From contig DDGL01000004.1 in assembly GCA_002337605.1 (NCBI GenBank), positions 1 through 45,586 of the forward strand: a stretch of DNA of 45,586 nucleotides, written 5' to 3'. Position numbers and translations under genes: made by a program. Positions 18,047 to 27,132 of the stretch are shown one piece after another. The stretch's first letter is position 1. Each line of letters starts with the position of its first letter. The DNA comes from Flavobacteriaceae bacterium UBA1903 (GTDB taxonomy: Bacteria > Bacteroidota > Bacteroidia > Flavobacteriales > Flavobacteriaceae). The notes below the pieces were generated by a model. It was not told the DNA's origin and ran no database searches. It was given only the letters and a program-made list of their open reading frames with translations.

Positions 18047-21000
18047 TTATTCTTCTAATCTAATGTCAAGTCCCAGACCTTTCAATTCGTGCATAAGTAC
18101 GTTGAATGATTCTGGCAATCCTGGTTCTGGCATAGCTTCCCCTTTTACGATACTCTCGTAGGTTTTTGCTCTCCCAATAACATCATCAGATTTTACCGTC
18201 AATATTTCACGTAGAGTACTTGAAGCTCCATAAGCCTCCAGTGCCCATACCTCCATCTCACCAAAACGCTGTCCACCAAACTGGGCTTTACCACCCAATG
18301 GTTGTTGTGTAATTAATGAATAAGGACCTATAGAACGTGCGTGCATCTTATCGTCTACCATATGTCCTAGTTTCAACATATAGATAACACCCACGGTTGC
18401 TGGCTGGTCAAAACGTTGTCCTGTACCACCATCATATAAATAGGTATGTCCGTAACGTGGAATCTCAGCTTCGTCGGTCAATTCGTTGATCTGGTCTATG
18501 GTGGCACCGTCAAAAATTGGGGTAGCATACTTTCTACCCAATTTCTGTCCTGCCCATCCAAGTACCGTTTCATAGATCTGACCAATGTTCATACGCGATG
18601 GTACCCCAAGTGGGTTCAACACGATGTCTACCGGAGTTCCATCTTCTAAGAATGGCATATCTTCATCACGAACAATACGAGCTACGATACCCTTGTTTCC
18701 GTGACGTCCCGCCATTTTATCTCCTACTTTCAACTTACGCTTTTTAGCAACATATACTTTCGCAAGCTTTAAGATACCTGAAGGTAATTCATCTCCTACA
18801 GAGATCGTAAATTTCTCACGACGCAAGTTCCCTTGTAAGTCGTTCTCCTTAATACGGTAGTTGTGCATCAGGTCACGAACCATTGTATTGGTTTCGTCAT
18901 CTGTTGTCCACGTTCCCCCTACTAAGTGAGAATAGTCATCCACAGCGTTCAGCATTTTAAGCGTATATTTCTTTCCTTTCGGAAAAACAACTTCACCTAA
19001 ATCGTTCGTCACACCTTGTGCCGTTTTTCCACCTACAATAGCGAATAGTTTTTCAACTACCACATCTTTTAAGGCGTCAAACTTAGCATCGTACTGCACT
19101 TCTAATGCTGCGATGTCCTCTTTATCTTTTGCTCTCTTGCGCTTATCTTTAATAGCGCGAGCGAATAGTTTCTTGTTAATTACCACACCGCGTAACGATG
19201 GAGACGCTTTCAACGAAGCATCTTTTACATCACCTGCTTTGTCACCAAAGATGGCACGTAGTAATTTTTCTTCTGGAGTTGGATCACTTTCTCCTTTTGG
19301 AGTAATCTTACCAATTAAGATATCTCCTGGCTTTACTTCAGCACCAACGCGAATCATTCCGTTTTCATCAAGGTCTTTTGTAGCCTCTTCAGAAACGTTA
19401 GGAATGTCGTTCGTTAATTCCTCATTACCAAGTTTTGTATCTCTAACTTCCAGTGAATACTCGTCAATATGAATAGACGTAAAGATATCTTCACGTACTA
19501 CTTTTTCAGAAATCACGATCGCATCCTCAAAGTTATACCCTTTCCAAGGCATAAAGGCTACTTTCATGTTACGTCCCAGCGCCAATTCACCTTTTTCGGT
19601 TGCATATCCCTGACATAACACCTGTCCTTTAGCAACTCTGTCGCCTCTGCTTACGATAGGCTTCAGGTTGATAGACGTACTCTGGTTTGTCTTTCTGAAT
19701 TTTACTAACTGGTATGTTTTTGAGTCTTCATCAAAACTAACCATACGCGCTTCTTCGGTACGGTCGTATTTAATGGTAATCTCGTTTGCATCCACATATT
19801 CTACAACACCATCTCCTTCTGCATTGATCAATACACGAGAGTCGCTGGCTACCTGACGTTCCAGACCTGTTCCTACGATTGGCGAATCTGCCAATAATAA
19901 AGGTACTGCCTGGCGCATCATATTAGATCCCATCAAAGCACGGTTCGCATCATCGTGTTCCAGGAACGGAATTAACGACGCCGAAATAGACGAAATCTGG
20001 TTTGGTGCAACATCGGCATAATTCACAGTAGTAGGATCAACCACCGGGAAGTCACCTTCCATACGTGCAATAACACGGTCTGTATCGATCTTACCATTCT
20101 CTGTTAAAGGAATGTTTGCCTGTGCAATTAATTGTCCTTCTTCTTCTTCAGCTGAAAGGTACTGTGCTTCATTTTTGAAGTCAATTTTACCATCTTCAAC
20201 TTTTCTGTAAGGGGTCTCAATAAATCCTAAGTTATTCACTTTAGCATATACTGAAAGTGAAGAAATAAGACCAATGTTTGGTCCTTCAGGAGTTTCAATA
20301 GGACATAATCTTCCGTAGTGTGTATAGTGAACGTCACGAACCTCAAATCCTGCTCTTTCACGGGAAAGTCCACCAGGCCCTAATGCAGAAAGACGACGCT
20401 TATGCGTAATTTCTGCCAGCGGGTTGGTCTGGTCCATAAACTGAGACAACTGGTTGGTACCAAAGAACGAGTTAATTACAGAAGACAAGGTCTTCGCGTT
20501 AATCAGATCGATCGGGGTAAATACTTCGTTGTCACGAACGTTCATACGCTCACGGATGGTTCTTGCCATACGGGCAAGACCTACGCCAAACTGAGAAGAT
20601 AGTTGCTCACCAACAGTACGTACACGACGGTTCGATAAGTGATCAATATCATCAATCTCTGCTTTAGAGTTGATCAACTCAATAAGGTATTTTACAATAG
20701 TGATGATATCTAATTTGGTCAAGACCTGCTTGTCCATTTCAATATCCAACTGTAACTTTTTGTTCATTCGGTAACGTCCTACTTCACCAAGGTTATATCT
20801 CTGGTCTGAGAAGAATAACTTGTTGATGATACCTCGAGCAGTTTCCTCGTCTGGCGGCTCGGCGTTACGTAATTGTCTATAAATATGTTCTACCGCTTCT
20901 TTTTCTGAATTGGTAGGATCTTTTTGTAAGGTGTTGTGGATAATTGCATAATCTGCCTGCAAGTTATCTTCTTTGTGTAACAGAATCGTTTTTGAACCTG

Positions 21001-21859
21001 AGTCCAGAATCTCTTCGATGTGTTCTTTTTCAAGAACAGTGTCACGGTCCAGCACAATTTCGTTACGCTCAATAGATACTACTTCACCAGTATCCTCGTC
21101 TACGAAATCTTCGTGCCAAGTCTTTAAGACACGGGCAGCTAGTTTGCGACCCATATACTTTTTAAGTCCTGTTTTGCTTGCTTTTACTTCTTCTGCAAGG
21201 TCAAAGATCTCAAGGATATCCTTATCTCTTTCAAACCCAATAGCACGGAAAAGCGTTGTAACAGGTAATTTTTTCTTTCTATCGATATAGGCGTACATTA
21301 CGCTGTTGATATCGGTAGCAAATTCAATCCATGAACCTTTAAAAGGAATCACACGGGCTGAATATAATTTAGTTCCATTGGCGTGGAACGATTGTCCAAA
21401 GAAAACACCAGGTGAACGGTGTAACTGCGAAACTACCACACGTTCTGCACCGTTGATACAGAAAGTTCCAGAAGGTGTCATGTAAGGGATAGTCCCTAAG
21501 TACACATCCTGTACGATGGTTTCAAAATCTTCGTGTTCGTCATCTGTACAATATAGTTTTAGACGTGCTTTTAAAGGCACACTATAGGTAAGGCCACGCT
21601 CAATACACTCTTGAATAGAGTATCTTGGGGGATCTACGAAATAGTCTAAAAATTCTAATACAAATTGATTACGGGTATCTGTAATCGGGAAATTCTCTAA
21701 GAAGGTCTTATATAACCCCTCTTGACCTCTTTCTTCTGACTTGGTTTCCAACTGGAAAAAATCCTGAAAGGATTTAATCTGTATATCCAAAAAGTCCGGG
21801 TAATCCGGCTTGTTCTGTACAGAGGAAAAATTCAATCTTTCAGTTTGCGTTGCTGACAT
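18047..21859 (-). CDS. rpoB: DNA-directed RNA polymerase subunit beta
   Basis: 1270 residues, typical of Flavobacteriia. The rifampicin-binding cluster at about residues 467-500 reads GTNQLSQFMDQTNPLAEITH, then KRRLSALGPGGLSRERAGFE. All the positions commonly mutated in resistance (E. coli D516, H526, S531 equivalents) are wild type, which predicts an unaltered rifampicin pocket. Other hallmarks are RSPGVFF, CPIETPEGPNIGLI, the DGD/KMAGRHGNKG segment and the C-terminal GGKAQFGGQRFGEMEVWALEAYGA, which contacts beta'. It sits 148 bp after rplL, with a long hairpin in the gap. Confidence 0.99.
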   Translation of the reverse strand: MSATQTERLNFSSVQNKPDYPDFLDIQIKSFQDFFQLETKSEERGQEGLYKTFLENFPITDTRNQFVLEFLDYFVDPPRYSIQECIERGLTYSVPLKARLKLYCTDDEHEDFETIVQDVYLGTIPYMTPSGTFCINGAERVVVSQLHRSPGVFFGQSFHANGTKLYSARVIPFKGSWIEFATDINSVMYAYIDRKKKLPVTTLFRAIGFERDKDILEIFDLAEEVKASKTGLKKYMGRKLAARVLKTWHEDFVDEDTGEVVSIERNEIVLDRDTVLEKEHIEEILDSGSKTILLHKEDNLQADYAIIHNTLQKDPTNSEKEAVEHIYRQLRNAEPPDEETARGIINKLFFSDQRYNLGEVGRYRMNKKLQLDIEMDKQVLTKLDIITIVKYLIELINSKAEIDDIDHLSNRRVRTVGEQLSSQFGVGLARMARTIRERMNVRDNEVFTPIDLINAKTLSSVINSFFGTNQLSQFMDQTNPLAEITHKRRLSALGPGGLSRERAGFEVRDVHYTHYGRLCPIETPEGPNIGLISSLSVYAKVNNLGFIETPYRKVEDGKIDFKNEAQYLSAEEEEGQLIAQANIPLTENGKIDTDRVIARMEGDFPVVDPTTVNYADVAPNQISSISASLIPFLEHDDANRALMGSNMMRQAVPLLLADSPIVGTGLERQVASDSRVLINAEGDGVVEYVDANEITIKYDRTEEARMVSFDEDSKTYQLVKFRKTNQSTSINLKPIVSRGDRVAKGQVLCQGYATEKGELALGRNMKVAFMPWKGYNFEDAIVISEKVVREDIFTSIHIDEYSLEVRDTKLGNEELTNDIPNVSEEATKDLDENGMIRVGAEVKPGDILIGKITPKGESDPTPEEKLLRAIFGDKAGDVKDASLKASPSLRGVVINKKLFARAIKDKRKRAKDKEDIAALEVQYDAKFDALKDVVVEKLFAIVGGKTAQGVTNDLGEVVFPKGKKYTLKMLNAVDDYSHLVGGTWTTDDETNTMVRDLMHNYRIKENDLQGNLRREKFTISVGDELPSGILKLAKVYVAKKRKLKVGDKMAGRHGNKGIVARIVRDEDMPFLEDGTPVDIVLNPLGVPSRMNIGQIYETVLGWAGQKLGRKYATPIFDGATIDQINELTDEAEIPRYGHTYLYDGGTGQRFDQPATVGVIYMLKLGHMVDDKMHARSIGPYSLITQQPLGGKAQFGGQRFGEMEVWALEAYGASSTLREILTVKSDDVIGRAKTYESIVKGEAMPEPGLPESFNVLMHELKGLGLDIRLEE

Positions 21860-21894
21860 CTATGGACGGAATTTTAATTAAAATTATGGTGTGT

Positions 21895-21993
21895 GCGTAT
21901 ACTCATTTCATGGGCCACCTTTATATACGCAAAATGGTTTAGGTCTATTCCGCCCCGATTAGTATCGGGGGGAAGACCTAAACCTTAAGGTTT
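21895..21993 (-). promoter_or_regulatory. Structured rplL-rpoB intergenic region (long hairpin, likely processing site or attenuator)
   Basis: The arms 21936-21959 and 21964-21984 form about 21 base pairs (GGTTTAGGTCT...CCCCGAT / ATCGGGG...AGACCTAAACC), with only a 2-base and a 1-base bulge and a 4-base loop. The upstream arm in the RNA also belongs to a perfect 14 bp palindrome AAACCTTAAGGTTT (21980-21993), so two mutually exclusive folds are possible. A third stem (GCGTATA 21895-21901 / TATACGC 21924-21930) lies closer to rpoB. In E. coli the same gap holds an attenuator and an RNase III site; similar use here is inference. Confidence 0.7.
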
Positions 21994-22007
21994 GAAGTGA
22001 TGTTGGC

Positions 22008-22382
22008 TTACTTAAGCTCAACCTCTGCTCCAGCTTCTTCTAGTTGAGCTTTAAGTGCTTCAGCTTCGTCTTTAGAGACACCTTCTTTAATTGGAGAAGG
22101 TGCATTATCAACTAATCCTTTAGCGTCTTTAAGACCAGCACCAGTTAATTCTTTAACTAGTTTTACAACTGCAAGTTTTGCACCTCCAGCGGCTGTAAGG
22201 ATTACATCAAATTCTGTTTGCTCGTCAGCGGCGTCATCACCACCAGCACCACCAGCAGCAACAGCAACAGCTGCAGCAGCAGGCTCGATACCGTACTCAT
22301 CTTTTAATATAGTAGCTAATTCATTAACCTCTTTTACGGTTAAGTTAACTAATTGTTCTGCGAAATCTTTCAAATCTGCCAT
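22008..22382 (-). CDS. rplL: 50S ribosomal protein bL12 (L7/L12)
   Basis: 124 residues with the standard bL12 plan: an N-terminal dimerisation helix pair (MADLKDFAEQLVNLTVKEVNELATILKDEYGI), an Ala/Gly-rich hinge (AAAAVAVAAGGAGGDDAADE, ~34-53), and a C-terminal factor-binding domain (EFDVILTAAGGAKLAVVKLVKELTG...GLKDAKGLVDNAP). It forms the stalk with L10 and recruits translational GTPases. It follows rplJ by 55 bp and precedes the structured gap before rpoB, where L12 and polymerase expression are often uncoupled in bacteria. Confidence 0.99.
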   Translation of the reverse strand: MADLKDFAEQLVNLTVKEVNELATILKDEYGIEPAAAAVAVAAGGAGGDDAADEQTEFDVILTAAGGAKLAVVKLVKELTGAGLKDAKGLVDNAPSPIKEGVSKDEAEALKAQLEEAGAEVELK

Positions 22383-22437
22383 TTTCTATCGTTTTTAAAA
22401 AGTGTAATTTATTATTTGTATTTAATTAGTGCTTTGT

Positions 22438-22959
22438 TTATTCGGGTCTTTCCGAAAGTGTTTTTACAATACCTGCAATGGTACCACCACTACTCTTAAG
22501 AGCAGAGATAACATTTTTAGCAGGAGATTGAAGTAATCCAATGATATCTCCAATAAGCTCTTCTCTAGACTTGATGTCTACAAGAGCATCTAATTGATTG
22601 TCTCCTACGTAAATTGCTTCTTCAATAAAAGCTCCTTTCAGTAAAGGTTTTTCAGATTTTTTTCTGAATTCTTTAATAACTTTTGCAGGTGCGTTACTCG
22701 CCTCTGCTACCATTAATGAAGTGTTTCCTTTAAGCACCTCAGTTAACTCACCAAAGTCTTTATCTGAAGCTTCCATTGCCTTTGCAAGCAATGTATTCTT
22801 TACCACATTTAACTTTACACCTGCTTTAAAACAAGCACGACGTAAGTTCGAGGTAGCTCCTGCATCCAAGCCTGAAATATCTGCTAAATAAATAGTTTCA
22901 TTTTCAGCAAGCTGTGCAGTCAACGTTTCAATTACTTGTGATTTTTCTTCTCTAGTCAT
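22438..22959 (-). CDS. rplJ: 50S ribosomal protein uL10
   Basis: 173 residues. The N-terminus MTREEKSQVIETLTAQLAENETIYLADISGL is typical of uL10, and the C-terminal helix binds the bL12 dimers. It anchors the stalk to 23S rRNA. The gap to rplA upstream is only 11 bp, so there is no room for the long L10-binding leader that controls rplJL in E. coli. Any autoregulation must work differently or upstream. Confidence 0.98.
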   Translation of the reverse strand: MTREEKSQVIETLTAQLAENETIYLADISGLDAGATSNLRRACFKAGVKLNVVKNTLLAKAMEASDKDFGELTEVLKGNTSLMVAEASNAPAKVIKEFRKKSEKPLLKGAFIEEAIYVGDNQLDALVDIKSREELIGDIIGLLQSPAKNVISALKSSGGTIAGIVKTLSERPE

Positions 22960-22970
22960 ATCTTCTATGT

Positions 22971-23666
22971 TTACTGCTCAGTAAATCTTTTAGTATCAAT
23001 TTGAACTGAAGGAGACATTGTAGAAGACATATAAATGCTCTGAATGTAAACTCCCTTAGCCGCTTGAGGCTTCAATTTTACCAATGTGGTTAATAATTCT
23101 CTTGCGTTTCCTGCAATTTTTTCAGCATCGAAAGATGCTTTTCCAACTGCGGCGTGAATGATACCCGTTTTATCAACTTTAAAGTCAATTTTACCAGCTT
23201 TCACATCAGAAACTGCTTTAGCAACGTCCATTGTTACCGTACCAGTCTTTGGGTTAGGCATTAAGCCACGAGGACCTAACACACGTCCTAAAGGACCTAA
23301 TTTACCCATTACACTTGGCATTGTTACAATTACGTCAACATCTGTCCAACCTCCTTTAATCTTATCGAGGTACTCGTCTAATCCAACGAAATCTGCTCCA
23401 GCTTCTTTAGCTTCGGCCTCCTTATCTGGAGTAACCAATGCTAACACCTTTACGTCTTTACCCGTTCCGTGTGGAAGGGTAACAACGCCACGTACCATTT
23501 GGTTCGCTTTACGTGGATCCACGTTTAAACGTACCGCAAGGTCTACAGAGGCATCAAAATTTACGGTGGATATCTCTTTTATTAAAGCAGAAGCTTCAGC
23601 TACCGTGTAGGCTTTATCCTCCACTTTTAGTACAGCTTCTTTTTGCTTTTTTGTTAATCTTGCCAT
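22971..23666 (-). CDS. rplA: 50S ribosomal protein uL1
   Basis: 231 residues, full length. The family signature GPRGLMPNPKTGTV and the core VDLAVRLNVDPRKANQMVRG.V.LPHGTGK are present. It binds 23S rRNA at the E-site stalk and is a translational repressor of its own operon in many bacteria. It lies 21 bp after rplK in the operon. Confidence 0.99.
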   Translation of the reverse strand: MARLTKKQKEAVLKVEDKAYTVAEASALIKEISTVNFDASVDLAVRLNVDPRKANQMVRGVVTLPHGTGKDVKVLALVTPDKEAEAKEAGADFVGLDEYLDKIKGGWTDVDVIVTMPSVMGKLGPLGRVLGPRGLMPNPKTGTVTMDVAKAVSDVKAGKIDFKVDKTGIIHAAVGKASFDAEKIAGNARELLTTLVKLKPQAAKGVYIQSIYMSSTMSPSVQIDTKRFTEQ

Positions 23667-23687
23667 TTTATAGATTCTTTTTTTGGA

Positions 23688-24125
23688 TTAAAAAGGAGCA
23701 GCTCCTTTTACTTTAACTCCCATAGATCTTGCAGTACCAGCTACCATTTTCATAGCAGACTCTACGGTAAACGCATTAAGATCTGGCATTTTGTCTTCTG
23801 CAATTGCTTTTACTTGGTCCCAAGTAATAGTTGCTACCTTATTGATGTGTGGTTCACCAGAGCCTTTTTTAGCTTTAGCGGCCTCTAAGATTTGTACTGC
23901 AGCAGGTGGGGTCTTAATAACAAAGTCGAAAGACTTATCCTTAAAAACCGTAATCTGTACAGGCAATACTTTTCCTTGTTTATCCTGGGTTCTTCCGTTA
24001 AATTGCTTACAGAATTCCATGATATTCACACCGGCAGCACCTAATGCTGGTCCAACTGGTGGAGACGGGTTTGCCGCTCCTCCGCGAACTTGCAGTTTTA
24101 CTACTTTATCTACTTCTTTTGCCAT
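23688..24125 (-). CDS. rplK: 50S ribosomal protein uL11
   Basis: 145 residues. Family motifs include KLQVRGGAANPSPPVGPALG and AAGVNIMEFCKQFN. The proline-rich N-terminal domain lies at the GTPase-associated centre and, in bacteria, is needed for stringent-response sensing by Rel. It follows nusG with a 70 bp gap. Confidence 0.99.
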   Translation of the reverse strand: MAKEVDKVVKLQVRGGAANPSPPVGPALGAAGVNIMEFCKQFNGRTQDKQGKVLPVQITVFKDKSFDFVIKTPPAAVQILEAAKAKKGSGEPHINKVATITWDQVKAIAEDKMPDLNAFTVESAMKMVAGTARSMGVKVKGAAPF

Positions 24126-24195
24126 TGTTTTTGTTTAAAAATTTGATTTCTCTAAAGTGGAAGCCTAAGAAAAATCTATTTATAGCGTGTAACAA

Positions 24196-24750
24196 TTATA
24201 CTTTTTCTACTTGCATATAGCTTAGTTCTAATGGCGTCTTTCTTCCGAAGATCTTTACCATTACTTCAAGCTTACGCTTTTCTTCATTTATCTTTTCAAC
24301 CGTTCCATTGAACCCGTTGAAAGGACCGTCGATTACTTTGATAGTTTCACCAATGGTAAAAGGAATGTTTACGTTATCATCCTGAACAGAAAGTTCATCA
24401 ACCTTTCCTAACATTCTATTTACTTCGGACTGTCTAAGTGGCACAGGCTCTCCTCCTTTGGTTTCACCCAAAAAGCCGATAACACCGTTAATCGATTTAA
24501 TAATATGAGGCACTTCACCCGCCAAACTCGCTTGGATCATAATATACCCGGGAAAGTAAACACGCTCTTTGTTTGTTTTCTTTCCATTGCGAATCTGGAT
24601 AACCTTTTCAGTAGGAACAAGAACCTGCTCGATATAATCCTGCAAATCCAGACGTGTAATCTCTCTGTCTATTGCAGTTTTAATCTTGTTTTCCTGTCCG
24701 CTAACCGAACGGACTACATACCATTTTTTTGTACTCGTTGTTTCAGTCAT
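24196..24750 (-). CDS. nusG: Transcription termination/antitermination protein NusG
   Basis: 184 residues. The N-terminal NGN domain begins KKWYVVRSVSGQENKIKTAI and contains VYFPGYIMI. The C-terminal KOW domain contains VIDGPFNGFNGTVEKIN, then the family-ending VEVMVKIFGRKTPLELSY-like segment. It binds the RNA polymerase clamp helices and links transcription to Rho or the ribosome. It starts 2 bp after secE, so the pair is translationally coupled. Confidence 0.98.
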   Translation of the reverse strand: MTETTSTKKWYVVRSVSGQENKIKTAIDREITRLDLQDYIEQVLVPTEKVIQIRNGKKTNKERVYFPGYIMIQASLAGEVPHIIKSINGVIGFLGETKGGEPVPLRQSEVNRMLGKVDELSVQDDNVNIPFTIGETIKVIDGPFNGFNGTVEKINEEKRKLEVMVKIFGRKTPLELSYMQVEKV

Positions 24751-24752
24751 AC

Positions 24753-24941
24753 TTACGACTTAATCCAGTTAAAATATTGTTCTATAACACTACTAAACAC
24801 TTGATCTACGCCAAATACTGCTAAAGCTAAGATCACAGAAAATACAGCGACAATTACTGTAAGTTTTTGCGCCTCACCCATGCTAGTCCACGTTACGTGC
24901 TTGGTCAATTCGTTATAAGATTCTTTAATATAGTTTACCAT
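24753..24941 (-). CDS. secE: Preprotein translocase subunit SecE
   Basis: 62 residues, the short single-helix form of SecE. An amphipathic N-terminal helix (YIKESYNELTKHVTWTSMGEA) carries the conserved W, and one transmembrane helix follows (LTVIVAVFSVILALAVFGVDQVF). It clamps SecY in the inner membrane translocon. It lies between tRNA-Trp and nusG, the usual bacterial order. Confidence 0.95.
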   Translation of the reverse strand: MVNYIKESYNELTKHVTWTSMGEAQKLTVIVAVFSVILALAVFGVDQVFSSVIEQYFNWIKS

Positions 24942-24984
24942 TGTAATTGGTTTTATATTTTCTGAAGTAATAGCTCCAGCTATG

Positions 24985-25057
24985 CACGGGTTGAGAGACT
25001 CGAACTCACGACACCTGGTTTTGGAGACCAGTGCTCTACCAACTGAGCTAAACCCGT
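24985..25057 (-). tRNA. tRNA-Trp (CCA)
   Basis: 73 nt on the minus strand. The acceptor stem is ACGGGTT/AACCCGT. The D-arm TAGCTCAGTTGGTAGAGCA and T-loop GTTCGAGTC are present. The anticodon arm CTGGT-CTCCAAA-ACCAG gives anticodon CCA. CCA is not encoded. It precedes secE by 43 bp and follows the tuf terminator. Confidence 0.95.
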
Positions 25058-25105
25058 ATGTTGGGTTTTTTATAGTTTCAACTATGTGTACCCGTTATAA
25101 AAGTC

Positions 25106-25135
25106 AAGGCGTTCCGCTACAAGCGGAACACCTTT
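25106..25135 (-). terminator. tuf terminator
   Basis: AAGG-c-GTTCCGCT (25106-25118) pairs with AGCGGAAC-a-CCTT (25122-25133): 12 pairs with one mismatch and a 3-base loop. It lies just past the tuf stop on the minus strand and is followed by CTTTT. It separates the tRNA-tuf transcript from tRNA-Trp-secE. Confidence 0.7.
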
Positions 25136-25156
25136 ACCTTTATATATATACTTAAA

Positions 25157-26344
25157 TTAGTCTAAGATTTCAGTAACCTGACCGGCACCTACTGTTCTAC
25201 CACCCTCACGGATTGCAAAACGAAGACCAACATTCATTGCGATTGGTTGGATAAGCTCAACGTGAATTGTTAAGTTATCTCCAGGCATTACCATTTCAAC
25301 TCCATCAGGAAGGCTGATGTTTCCAGTCACGTCAGTTGTACGTACGTAGAACTGTGGACGGTAGTTGTTATGGAATGGAGTGTGACGTCCACCTTCTTCT
25401 TTTTTAAGAACGTAAACCTCAGCTTTAAACTTAGCGTGCGGTGTTACAGATCCTGGCTTAGTAATTACCATACCTCTAGAGATTTGAGTTTTCTCAATAC
25501 CTCTCAAAAGGATACCAGCGTTATCTCCAGCCTCACCTCTATCCAAGATTTGACGGAACATTTCAATACCAGTAATAGTAGAGTTTAATTTCTCAGCTCC
25601 CATACCAATGATCTCAACAGGATCTCCAGTATTAGCAACACCAGTTTCGATACGACCTGTAGCTACAGTTCCACGACCCGTAATTGAGAATACATCCTCG
25701 ATAGGCATTAAGAAAGGCTTGTCTACCTCACGTTGTGGCTCCTCGATCCAAGTATCTACTGCTTCCATCAATTCGATCACAGTATCAACCCACTTTTGCT
25801 CACCGTTTAATGCTCCAAGAGCAGAACCAGCGATTACAGGTCCGTTATCACCATCATACTCGTAGAAAGAAAGTAGATCTCTAATTTCCATTTCTACTAG
25901 CTCCAATAATTCCTCATCATCAACCATATCTACTTTATTCATAAATACAACGATACGTGGAATACCTACCTGACGTCCTAAAAGGATGTGCTCACGTGTT
26001 TGTGGCATTGGACCATCAGTAGCAGCAACTACTAAGATAGCACCATCCATTTGCGCAGCACCAGTTACCATGTTCTTTACGTAATCGGCGTGACCTGGAC
26101 AGTCAACGTGTGCGTAGTGACGGTTTGCTGTTGCGTACTCAACGTGTGAAGAGTTAATAGTAATACCTCTTTCTTTTTCTTCAGGAGCATTATCAATTTG
26201 ATCAAAAGCAGAAGCTTTAGAATAACCTGCATCTGCTAACACTTTAGTAATTGCAGCAGTTAAAGTTGTTTTACCGTGATCTACGTGTCCAATTGTACCA
26301 ACGTTTAAGTGTGGTTTCGACCGATCGTATGTTTCTTTTGCCAT
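25157..26344 (-). CDS. tuf: Elongation factor Tu
   Basis: 395 residues, full length. GTPase motifs are GHVDHGKT (19-26), DCPGHADYVKNM and NKVDMVDD. Domain II/III signatures (GRGTVATGRIETG and the C-terminal AIREGGRTVGAGQVTEILD) are intact. It delivers aminoacyl-tRNA to the ribosome. It is the last gene of a transcript starting with four tRNA genes, the same arrangement as the tufB operon of E. coli. Only one tuf gene lies in this window. Confidence 0.99.
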   Translation of the reverse strand: MAKETYDRSKPHLNVGTIGHVDHGKTTLTAAITKVLADAGYSKASAFDQIDNAPEEKERGITINSSHVEYATANRHYAHVDCPGHADYVKNMVTGAAQMDGAILVVAATDGPMPQTREHILLGRQVGIPRIVVFMNKVDMVDDEELLELVEMEIRDLLSFYEYDGDNGPVIAGSALGALNGEQKWVDTVIELMEAVDTWIEEPQREVDKPFLMPIEDVFSITGRGTVATGRIETGVANTGDPVEIIGMGAEKLNSTITGIEMFRQILDRGEAGDNAGILLRGIEKTQISRGMVITKPGSVTPHAKFKAEVYVLKKEEGGRHTPFHNNYRPQFYVRTTDVTGNISLPDGVEMVMPGDNLTIHVELIQPIAMNVGLRFAIREGGRTVGAGQVTEILD

Positions 26345-26399
26345 TTTGTATTAATTTAAATCTTAGTTATATATTAGTGTTCAATTATATGCTGTGTTG

Positions 26400-26471
26400 A
26401 GCCAATGACGAGAATTGAACTCGTGACCTCTTCCTTACCAAGGAAACGCTCTACCCCTGAGCTACACCGGC
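26400..26471 (-). tRNA. tRNA-Thr (GGT)
   Basis: 72 nt. The acceptor GCCGGTG pairs with CATTGGC, including two G-T pairs. The anticodon arm TTTCC-TTGGTAA-GGAAG gives anticodon GGT. It is the last tRNA before tuf. Confidence 0.95.
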
Positions 26472-26560
26472 GTAAAGTGTTTATTTCTTTAACCCCCAAA
26501 AGCCTCGAAGAGGCATTAAACTTAAAAGGAAAAGAACCTGCATTCACAGGAATACTTTAG

Positions 26561-26633
26561 AGCGGGAGACCAGGTTCGAACTGGCGACATTCAGCTTGGA
26601 AGGCTGACGCTCTACCAACTGAGCTACTCCCGC
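26561..26633 (-). tRNA. tRNA-Gly (TCC)
   Basis: 73 nt. The acceptor is GCGGGAG/CTCCCGC. The anticodon arm TCAGC-CTTCCAA-GCTGA gives anticodon TCC. The T-arm contains GTTCGAAC. Confidence 0.95.
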
Positions 26634-26770
26634 ATTTATTACAACCAATCACTTGGCCATAAAAGGTATTCATTATTTCAATTTTTTCAAGATATACCGC
26701 TCGAAATCGGGGTGCAAAGGTAGTGAATTGTTTCTTTAAAACATAATGCTCTTTGCAATTTATTTAAATC

Positions 26771-26848
26771 ACCTCCTAATGTCGATGATCCTGTTCGGGT
26801 GAACCCGAACAAAGATTTAAAAACATAACTTTACAAAAGCAAGCTTTT
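26771..26848. repeat. 78 bp repeat, copy 1 (tRNA-Gly/tRNA-Tyr spacer)
   Basis: It begins ACCTCCTAATGTCGATGATC and ends AAGCTTTT. It is repeated 122 bp downstream with about 4 differences. It contains the inverted repeat TGTTCGGGT-GA-ACCCGAACA. On the minus strand it begins past this hairpin with AGGAGGTGAT, a sequence complementary to the 16S 3' end. Confidence 0.8.
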
Positions 26849-26892
26849 TCAAATCTCAAAATATCATTCCACATTCAGAGAACATTTGGATT

Positions 26893-26970
26893 ACCTCCTA
26901 TCGTCGGTGATCCTGTTCGGGTGAACCCGAACAAAGATTTAAAAACACAACTTTACAAAAGCAAGCTTTT
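26893..26970. repeat. 78 bp repeat, copy 2
   Basis: It starts ACCTCCTATCGTCGGTGATC and carries the same TGTTCGGGT-GA-ACCCGAACA hairpin and AAGCTTTT end as copy 1. Together the two copies fill most of the 362 bp spacer between tRNA-Gly and tRNA-Tyr. No gene is visible there. Confidence 0.8.
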
Positions 26971-26995
26971 GACAGTTGCTTATTTTAAATCTTTG

Positions 26996-27077
<82 letters not shown>

Positions 27078-27132
27078 GGACCATTCAAAATTCTGAATTT
27101 AAGATTCAAAATTTCAAATTAAATTTTCAGTA

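Noticed and set aside
22959..22971. L10 leader RNA upstream of rplJ
   Set aside because: The rplA-rplJ gap is only 11 bp, too short for an L10-binding leader.
25058..25100. ATAGTT/AACTAT inverted repeat near tRNA-Trp as a terminator
   Set aside because: The stem is only 6 AT-rich pairs and lies upstream of tRNA-Trp without a U tract in the right direction; the stronger tuf terminator is adjacent.
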